From Enoplosus armatus (lineage: Eukaryota > Chordata > Actinopteri > Centrarchiformes > Enoplosidae): a stretch of 64,000 bases of DNA. Positions 58,068 through 64,000 of this stretch are shown one piece after another. How positions within the stretch are numbered: position 1 is the stretch's first letter; each line of letters opens with the position of its first letter. The notes under the pieces are model-generated. The model did not search any database and was not told the origin of the DNA. It saw only the letters and a list, made by a program, of their open reading frames with translations. The stretch covers positions 1,178,001 through 1,242,000 of the forward strand of contig NC_092194.1 of the NCBI RefSeq assembly GCF_043641665.1, given 5' to 3'. A program made the position numbers and the translations under genes.

Positions 58068-58797
58068 AACAGCATCACACCAGAGGAGGTAGCAGACAGG
58101 ATGGAGGGAGATGTGAGCCACCCAGCATGCAAACATCTGTTTTGCAGCTTGACGTGTCTTGCGCCGCACCTTGATCAAGTGCTATTGATCGAGTCATGAA
58201 TGAAGCTGAATCAATGAGTGGAGACCTTCAGCGGGACTTGATGTTAATAAATGGGCTGGAGCGGTGGGCGGCCAAGGTTCGGCTTTCTGCCCGGCCCCTG
58301 TCCCGCCTCTCGCGACTCTTTTGTGCTTCTGCTTTCAAATGTCGCTTAACCCCAAGCCCCCACCCCGCCTCGCTCCCTGCGCATGAGAGCGTGTAGGCAG
58401 CAAGAAAAAGGAGAGACCGTGGGTGTTCACAATGTCGCAGGGTGGGTGGTTTTTCTCCCTAACCCTGAGTGAAAGAAATAAACAGTTGTTCAGCTGAGTA
58501 GCTGCTCTGTAGAATAGACACAGTGTGTTTGTACAGCTTTGAAATTGCTTTTCGTAATGTTGTATTATTTTTGACGAGCTAACATACGTAGCGATAAGTC
58601 CTCAACAGTGTAAATAGATGCTAGAATTTCTTTCTTCTTACTCAACTTACTCAGAAAGTTGAATGAAAGTCTGTTCTCTACGAAAACAGCCAACCTGTTT
58701 CAAAACTAACGTGGAAGAAAACAGCATATTTGAAACCTTCCAATCTGGAGTAATGATGCCAGCATGAGTTCCATTCCCGTACTGCTTCGATTTTGAG
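54385..58797. other. Unassigned non-coding DNA
   Basis: C11 at about 54735, A19-20 at about 57494-57513. GC-richer stretches near 56270-56470 have unremarkable short frames. No gene or element recognised. Confidence 0.5.
58035..58056. repeat. (CA)n microsatellite
   Basis: About eleven units. Confidence 0.9.
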
Positions 58798-59165
58798 TGC
58801 TGCTTTTCACGCGATCGATCACAGCACTCTATTAGACAGACTGAGGAAGTTGGGGGGCACATCGGGTACAGTACTGAGTTGGATCAGATGCTATCTTTCG
58901 GGCAGAAAATTCTTCGTCCGCTGAGAACCATAAGTCCTCATTTGCTGCTGTTAAGTATGGGGTACCCCAAGGGTCCATATTGGGACCAATTCTATTCTCT
59001 TTATATATGCTCCCATTAGGTAATATTATTGATAGACACGACGTTTCCTTTCACTGTTAGGCTGACGACACACAGTTGTATGTCCCTGTTAGACCCTCTA
59101 GTTCTTTACAGGAGTGCCTAGTAGATGTAAGAAACTGGACATCTGAGAACTGTCTTCAATGGGAC
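58798..59165 (+). mobile_element. LINE reverse-transcriptase core relic
   Basis: Plus strand, several frames. DHSTLLDRLRKL-like text (ATCACAGCACTCTATTAGAC at 58817) corresponds to the DH(S)ILLxRL segment after motif A. GVPQGS corresponds to ggtaccccaagggtccatat (58961-58980) and [15 protein letters not shown] to 58978-59020. Next comes a C-stop-ADDTQLYVPV segment at 59055-59085, where the YADD motif has a stop in place of Tyr. The frame 59076-59165 then reads SSSLQECLVDVRNWTSENC. Order and spacing fit a Rex/L2-like RT. It ends where gypsy-related sequence begins. Confidence 0.8.
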
Positions 59166-59289
59166 TCGACCTTATTGGCTCCAGCAACACAAACATTCAA
59201 ATACTGCCATCTACTGGGTGTGATGACCCCTCCCACTCTTGTTTGTGTTTCCCAGTGTGTGTTTTCCTGTGTTTCCCATTCAGGCATGT

Positions 59290-60300
59290 TTTGCTGGTCC
59301 ATTTACAGTTAAACGACGGCATGAGCTGGTTTCCTTGATAAATAGCTACCCAGCACTATTTTCAGATACGCCGTCACAAACCCATCTTATTGAACACGAC
59401 ATCGGTGTTGGTGGTGCTCAACCAATCAAGCAACGCTTTTATCGTGTTTCACCAGATAAGCGGGCGCAACTGGACAAAGAGGTTAAATATATGCTAGATA
59501 ATAAAACAGCAGAACCCTCCCACTCTAGCTGGGCATCTCCCAGGGGTCGCAAAACCAGATTTGTTGCCCTTTGCCACGCATGAAGGATTGCGTTGACCAA
59601 GTGGGTTCAGCCAAATTTGTGAGCAAATTTGATTTACTCAAAGGTTACTGGCAGGTCCCGCTATCTCCACGGGCCCAGGAGATATGTATACGTTTATAAC
59701 TTCTACTGGCTTGCATTCTCACAAAGTAATGCCCTTTGGTCTGCGCAATGCCCCAGCCACCTTCCAGCGGCTGATGAATCGCGCGGTGGCAGGTCTGTCT
59801 GGTTGTGCTGTGTATCTGGATGATGTTGTCATCTTCAGTGACACTTGGGAGGAGCCTCTCACAGACCTTTTGAAGTCTAAAGTAAAGTTTGTTTGGTCAG
59901 CTAAGGCCCAGCTTTGCCTTTGACAACGTTAAAGCCCTCCCATGTCCCCCTCCGGTTTTGGCGGCACCGCGGTTTGATAAGCCTTTTACTTTGCAAGTTG
60001 ATGCCAGTCATGTCAAGAAAGTTCAACTCATATCAGCGGAACTATTCAGTCACTGAGAAAGAGGTACCTCGCATTAATTTGGGGATTACAGCATTTTGAT
60101 GTGTATGTTGGTTCTGGGGCCCCTCTTGTAGTGTACACAGACCATAATCCACTTACCTTTTTGCGCTCTTTGCGCAAAATCCGAATCAACGCTTGATGAG
60201 GTGGGCATTATTTTTGCGGCCATACCATTTGGACATCCGCTATATCAAGGGCACCGAAAATGTAATGGCTGACGCCCTTTCTTGCGCTTTCCATTAGTCT
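59290..60300 (+). mobile_element. Ty3/gypsy retrotransposon pol relic (RT and RNase H)
   Basis: Plus strand. The N-terminal RT lead-in (LVSLINSYPALFSDTP ... AQPIKQRFYRVSPDKR, 59310-59470) ends at a deletion near 59545. After a shift come [20 protein letters not shown] (59617-59676) and [19 protein letters not shown] (59729-59785). The catalytic YLDD follows (59813-59824), with [10 protein letters not shown] after it. A large deletion joins this directly to [14 protein letters not shown], losing most of the connection region. RNase H-like pieces follow: RKFNSYQRNYSV (about 60014-60050), VVYTDHNPLTFL (60127-60162) and YIKGTENVMADALS (60240-60285). No integrase or gag is seen. It is dead through shifts, stops and deletions. 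Confidence 0.85.
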
Positions 60301-60358
60301 GTATCTGTTAATGCTGCCTATATTTGTGCCTTTTGCTCTCTCCTTGTTTGTCTGTCCT

Positions 60359-60770
60359 GAGGGGGGGGTAAATGTAAGACGTATGCATTCCAGTGCTGAT
60401 TAGATACATTTTGAAAATGGTAGTATTTTATAATGTAATTTCTTTGTAATATTTTGTTCTCCACTCTTATGCAGGGGGAGTGGCAGAGGTGTGTCAGGAG
60501 GATGAGCCACATCTGAATCAACTCTTCCTGATTGGATTCCTGATAAGAGGGCTGGATTTGGCAGTCCTGGCTCTCTCTCTCTCTCCTCAGCCAGAAGGGT
60601 TTTGTGTTTGGTTGTGTTTTGGGTTATATTAGATTTGCTCTACGTTATACATTTTACCTATTTTACTTTTGCCCACACCCATGCAGTCCCTACACCACTG
60701 ATAATACTGATTTACCTGTTTCTTTGCTCTTTTGTGCACAGGTTAGCATCGGTTAAATGAATTTGTTTCG
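60359..60770 (+). mobile_element. Possible polypurine tract and 3' LTR of the gypsy relic
   Basis: A purine run gaggggggg at 60359-60367 follows the pol relic and precedes a tgtaagac start at about 60372, the expected order of polypurine tract and LTR. The next 400 bases include a (CT)n patch near 60570 and no coding sequence. No 5' LTR copy was found to confirm it. Confidence 0.35.
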
Positions 60771-60853
60771 TTTAATCCGTCACTATCTGTGTGGTCTCCC
60801 TTGTTTGTGTCTGAACTCTGAGCCGGTTCATGAGCCCTGTGGTCCCCCCTGCT

Positions 60854-60925
60854 CACCTGCATCTCATTCCCTAATCACCCCTCACCACATATACCAGTTC
60901 ACCTCCTTTGTTCCCGGCCAGATCA
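60854..60925 (+). repeat. Dispersed repeat, partner of 42936-43010
   Basis: It shares ctcattccctaatc and cagttcacctcctttgttcc-like text with the earlier copy. Probably retroelement-derived. Confidence 0.45.
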
Positions 60926-61319
60926 GCAAGTCAAATTGCGTGATTCGTGTCTCGCGCTTCAGCTTCTGTATCCTGTTTGGAAAGTCTCTAAAATGAGTGA
61001 TATTATTGATGTTTACAAAGTGTTGTTGATGATGTTTTGTAGTAATAGTAATACGTTTGACGATCCCTTCTGCGTGTCCTTCATGTCTCCGGAAACAAGG
61101 ATGTTCTCAACCTCTTGTTATATCCCGATTAGTGGCATGACCTGTATTATCTACACTATACTTCAAGTGTAGGTGCTATAAAGGAAAAGGTTAACACATT
61201 TATTGTTTCGGGGGGGAGAAACATGCATTAATATTTGAACACAGACTTATGTACTCATGCATGTGAAATGTAGCAAATGAAAATATAACGGTGATGATGT
61301 TACACATTCGTTAGTCTCG
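60926..61319. other. Unassigned non-coding DNA
   Basis: Nothing recognised. Confidence 0.5.
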
Positions 61320-61905
61320 CACAGCCAGACCTGTCTCCAACACTGACCTGAATGAGGAGGCCTTAGGCCCGATTTGGATGCAGCTCCACTGACCCCCTAT
61401 CATCACTGACTGTCATACAGGTTACCCACCCTCTTGGCCCACGCCAGGGCCAGGAGGAGCGCCGCCTTAATCGACAACATCTCCAAGTGTGTCTGATCCA
61501 AAGGTTCAAACGGTGGACCAGTAAGGCTGTCCAACACTGTTTGGAGGTCCCGGGGAAAGCGCTTCACCAGCGGCCCTGGCCACTGTGGCCCGCAAACACT
61601 GCCAAAGTGGATGCAGCATAACCAGTATCGAACAAGTCCTGCAGGAAATCCAAGATCCCCTGTAGAGGGCATGAACATGGGGTGAAGTCCCTGGCCCCAC
61701 GCCAGTCCGGCGCCAGTCATGCACTCTGAATAGTTCAGACCACTGCAGCAGGAAGACCCAGGTCGGTCAGTCTCCCCCTCTCAACCTCCAAACCACGAGG
61801 CCCGCCCCAGGATTGGGCGCGAGTGACCAGCGCAGTGTGGACTTCCTCTTCCTGCCGGGATGCGGCTAGTACCAGTTGTCGATGTAGGTCAGGATCCTCG
61901 TGCCC
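61320..61905 (-). mobile_element. DIRS-type retrotransposon relic (RT motif and tyrosine recombinase region)
   Basis: Minus strand. At 61892-61865 the frame reads RILTYIDNWY, matching the YIDDW catalytic motif of DIRS-like RTs with one Asp changed to Asn, then a stop. A shifted ASRQEEEVHTALVTRAQSWG follows. A deletion leads to DFTPCSCPLQGILDFLQDLF and DTGYAASTLAVFAGH (about 61695-61590). The frame 61720-61403 then gives FPRDLQTVLDSLTGPPFEPL and LSIKAALLLALAWAKRVGNL. The order ILxFLQ.LFDxG..ASTL.VY ... FEPL ... LS.K.ALLLAL.SAKRVGDL is the DIRS/Ngaro recombinase region as I remember it. Catalytic C-terminal R-H-R-Y residues are not seen. A dead relic. Confidence 0.75.
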
Positions 61906-62697
61906 CTCTCCTGGGGCCAGAGAGTATCAGAACAGCAGGCAGCAGAAATGATAGCTCCACACATGGGCCGGCCGCCGTTTATCGCAAAGGCCTGCGACAT
62001 ACAGAGGAATTTTCACTTTCCTGTAATGTACTATCCTGAATGCTATGAAGACATGGAGCAGATGACAGTGCTGTCCTTTGGGAAATAAAAAAAAAAAAAA
62101 CAAGGTTAAACATGGTCAGTGTTGACTGTTGGTAGGAGACAGATGGGTAAAGCAAACTCTGTACGCCCCAACTGCCCACGCCAACTCCCTAAGAGGTTTT
62201 GCGATGCTATAATGACATGCTACTTCTTCCTCTGCTTTTGAGAGAGGACACTGCCCGTCAGTAAATGTAAACACACAAGTTTTTAAGAATTTGATCGAAT
62301 AGCCACTGCTGTCTGGCGAGGATAGCCTGGAATATGCACATGCCTGGGGAACTTAGTCGAGGCCAAATGATCGAGTTTGTCTCACTCGCGGCTTATGGGC
62401 AGCTTTTCTCCACTCTGCTATCTTGACGCGCCAGGTCTATTTTTTTTTTTTTTGCCAGAACAGTTCACGTGTCTGAAGTTGTGAACACACATAGGTGCCT
62501 AAATTGTATACATATAAATTGACATTCGTTTAAGGGCCAAAGGCGTCGCTGGGCTTTCGGCAGCCTTGCTAGCTCATCTGCCTGCTGCAGAGGAGGGGAA
62601 ACCGTGAAGAAGCACATAACACAGCGATCCTGGGAAACGTAGTAATGCCGTATATCAAACCGCCAGATTATTCTTTCACCTCTGTTTGGTTTTGACG
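61906..62697. other. Unassigned non-coding DNA
   Basis: A 62-codon plus frame 61900-62088 follows the DIRS relic and has no known motif. T14 tract near 62440. Confidence 0.5.
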
Positions 62698-62785
62698 GTC
62701 TGAATCAAACAACCAGTCGGGGTTAGCTAGCACGTTATTTTTTTATTGGACACTTTCAAATAAATATTGCCAGTGACGTGCAATA
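62698..62785. repeat. Rearranged relative of the 27672-28030 element
   Basis: Bases 62698-62733 (gtctgaatcaaacaaccagt onward) are the reverse complement of 27838-27873. Bases 62749-62785 (ggacactttcaaataaatat onward) match 27944-27980 in the direct orientation. The two segments are therefore in opposite relative orientation from the 27-kb copy. Confidence 0.6.
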
Positions 62786-63009
62786 TTTTCTACTGCAGGA
62801 AGATTTTGAATGCGTGTGCTCTGTCGCCTCCGTGAAGATCTCCGTCAGCTCTTCACGATGTCCAAAGAAACATCAGATGAGCACAGCGCCACGCCATTGT
62901 CACTATTAGAAAACAAGTGTCGTTTATGGGAGAAGTTTGCCTTCAGGCCTTTCTGGCAAAGAGGCTTTCAGTCAGGTGACGTAGTATAAAGAGCGACAAA
63001 AGCCGAACG

Positions 63010-63090
63010 ATGACCTTTTGATTTTAACCCAAACCGTGATCTTTTCCTAAATCTATAAGAAAGCCTTTCTAACACGGGGTTAACTTTGTG
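63010..63090 (-). repeat. Degenerate gtttaggcac-type repeat
   Basis: The text aacccaaaccgtgatctttt then cctaaatctataagaaagcc reads on the minus strand as the ggtttgggtt and ttaggnnnaggatc pattern seen at 50.1 kb. Confidence 0.4.
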
Positions 63091-64000
63091 AAACGGTAGC
63101 CGTTTCAGGGCAGACTTCTTCCATGTGCGCAAGTATCCGTGCTGCAATGTGCCCATTGTAAAATTCTTAAAACGTCATCAACAACTCGCACAGGCAAGCG
63201 GAACGGCCACGCTAGCTCGGCTACTGCAGGTCACGTTGCCGCGCACCTCGCCGGTCGTAGCGGCCCATCGAGAGCCTCCTGTCTCTTCAAACCGCGCGAT
63301 GCCAGGGGAAATATCTTAAGAGTCAGTGCTGTGCAGATGGTAAGAGTTCTGTTTGATTACACCATCCAGGCTGATTTCATCCTTCCAGCCATACGTGAAA
63401 ACGATCGCGTGAAAAGGAGCTTCTTCCATTCTTATTTGCCAACCTCTGTACGCGTCAAGCCAACATCTGCTCTTGAAAGAGCTTGGAAGGATGTCAAACG
63501 AAAAACTTCAATTTTGCATTCAACGACATCTGTCATACCAAATTTCACGGAAGCCTATTGCGGACTGGCGTGAACGGGACGTCTCCTTTAAAAAGTTGCA
63601 CTTTTCGTGTATCGTGGCAGACACGGACACTGGTAGTCCAAATCTCCCCTGAGTGTAACTTTGATTAAGTGAAATAGAACAGATGTCTTTGTTCATGTAC
63701 TTTAAGGAAGAGGGAGTCAAACTCCCCAAACAGCTTTTTAGCAGGCAGGAATCTCGAGACGCACCGTACCTGTCGGGGCATTTTCACCAAAGAGAGCTGA
63801 CGCGACAGTATTGTTCCCCCCCAGACTTGTGCGTCAAGAGTTTTTTTTTCTCTCTCGCATGTTTTAACATTAATGAGATCTGTGGAAGGATACAGATCCT
63901 CAAAAGTGTCACTTCGGGCCAAAAAAAAAGAAGCAGATTTGCTTCCTTTTCTTTCTCCCCCCCCCCCTCCAGGAAGTTCACCTTCAAATATCTGATCTGC
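63091..64000. other. Unassigned non-coding DNA
   Basis: A 144-codon plus frame (63139-63573) shows no motif. A C-run of about 12 lies at 63957-63967. No gene recognised up to the window edge. Confidence 0.5.

Noticed and set aside
63139..63573. 144-codon plus-strand open frame
   Set aside because: No recognisable domain, two overlapping frames, and no splice or promoter context.

Overview
This window looks like gene-poor nuclear DNA of a ray-finned fish, probably a percomorph teleost. That is an inference from the mixture of repeats: non-LTR retrotransposon reverse transcriptases, a Ty3/gypsy pol relic, a DIRS-type tyrosine-recombinase retrotransposon relic, Tc1/mariner, hAT and TTAA-type DNA elements, tRNA-headed SINE-like copies, many dinucleotide microsatellites and about twenty long poly-C or poly-G tracts. 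I found no intact host protein-coding gene, rRNA, functional tRNA or CRISPR array. Nearly all open frames are short chance frames. The recognisable protein-like frames are all decayed pieces of mobile elements.

Layout. 1-7.5 kb: unique sequence with a foldback repeat (1.20-1.38 kb), a SINE piece and a 788-bp hAT-type element with a perfect 8-bp target duplication (2.91-3.70 kb). 7.7-8.2 kb: a Tc1/mariner deletion derivative. 9.6-10.1 kb: a TTAA-type MITE, with a shorter sister at 26.4 kb. 13.5-19.9 kb: old dispersed repeats, a piggyBac-like element (15.98-16.51 kb), two minus-strand LINE pieces and a SINE copy. 21.4-30 kb: several small inverted-repeat elements, a hAT transposase C-terminus with 214 open codons (25.5-26.1 kb), and a young-looking element with perfect 50-bp terminal inverted repeats (29.10-29.64 kb). 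34.0-34.4 kb: a compact MITE-LINE-SINE mosaic. 36 kb: another LINE piece. 37-45 kb: mostly unassigned sequence with microsatellites and G/C homopolymers. 45.4-46.3 kb and 52.6-53.8 kb: the 3' and 5' parts of LINEs of similar type, in opposite orientation. 58.8-62 kb: a cluster of RT relics (LINE, gypsy, DIRS).

Nothing here forms an operon or a working pathway. The window is a record of transposition, deletion and nesting in a non-coding region. Any host function would lie in regulatory DNA or in small exons that cannot be proved from one sequence. A few AT-rich homeodomain/octamer-like stretches and one weak minus-strand exon candidate near 4.5 kb are flagged with low confidence. Family names rest on remembered hallmark motifs and structural signatures (terminal repeats, target-site duplications, catalytic motifs), not on a database search.
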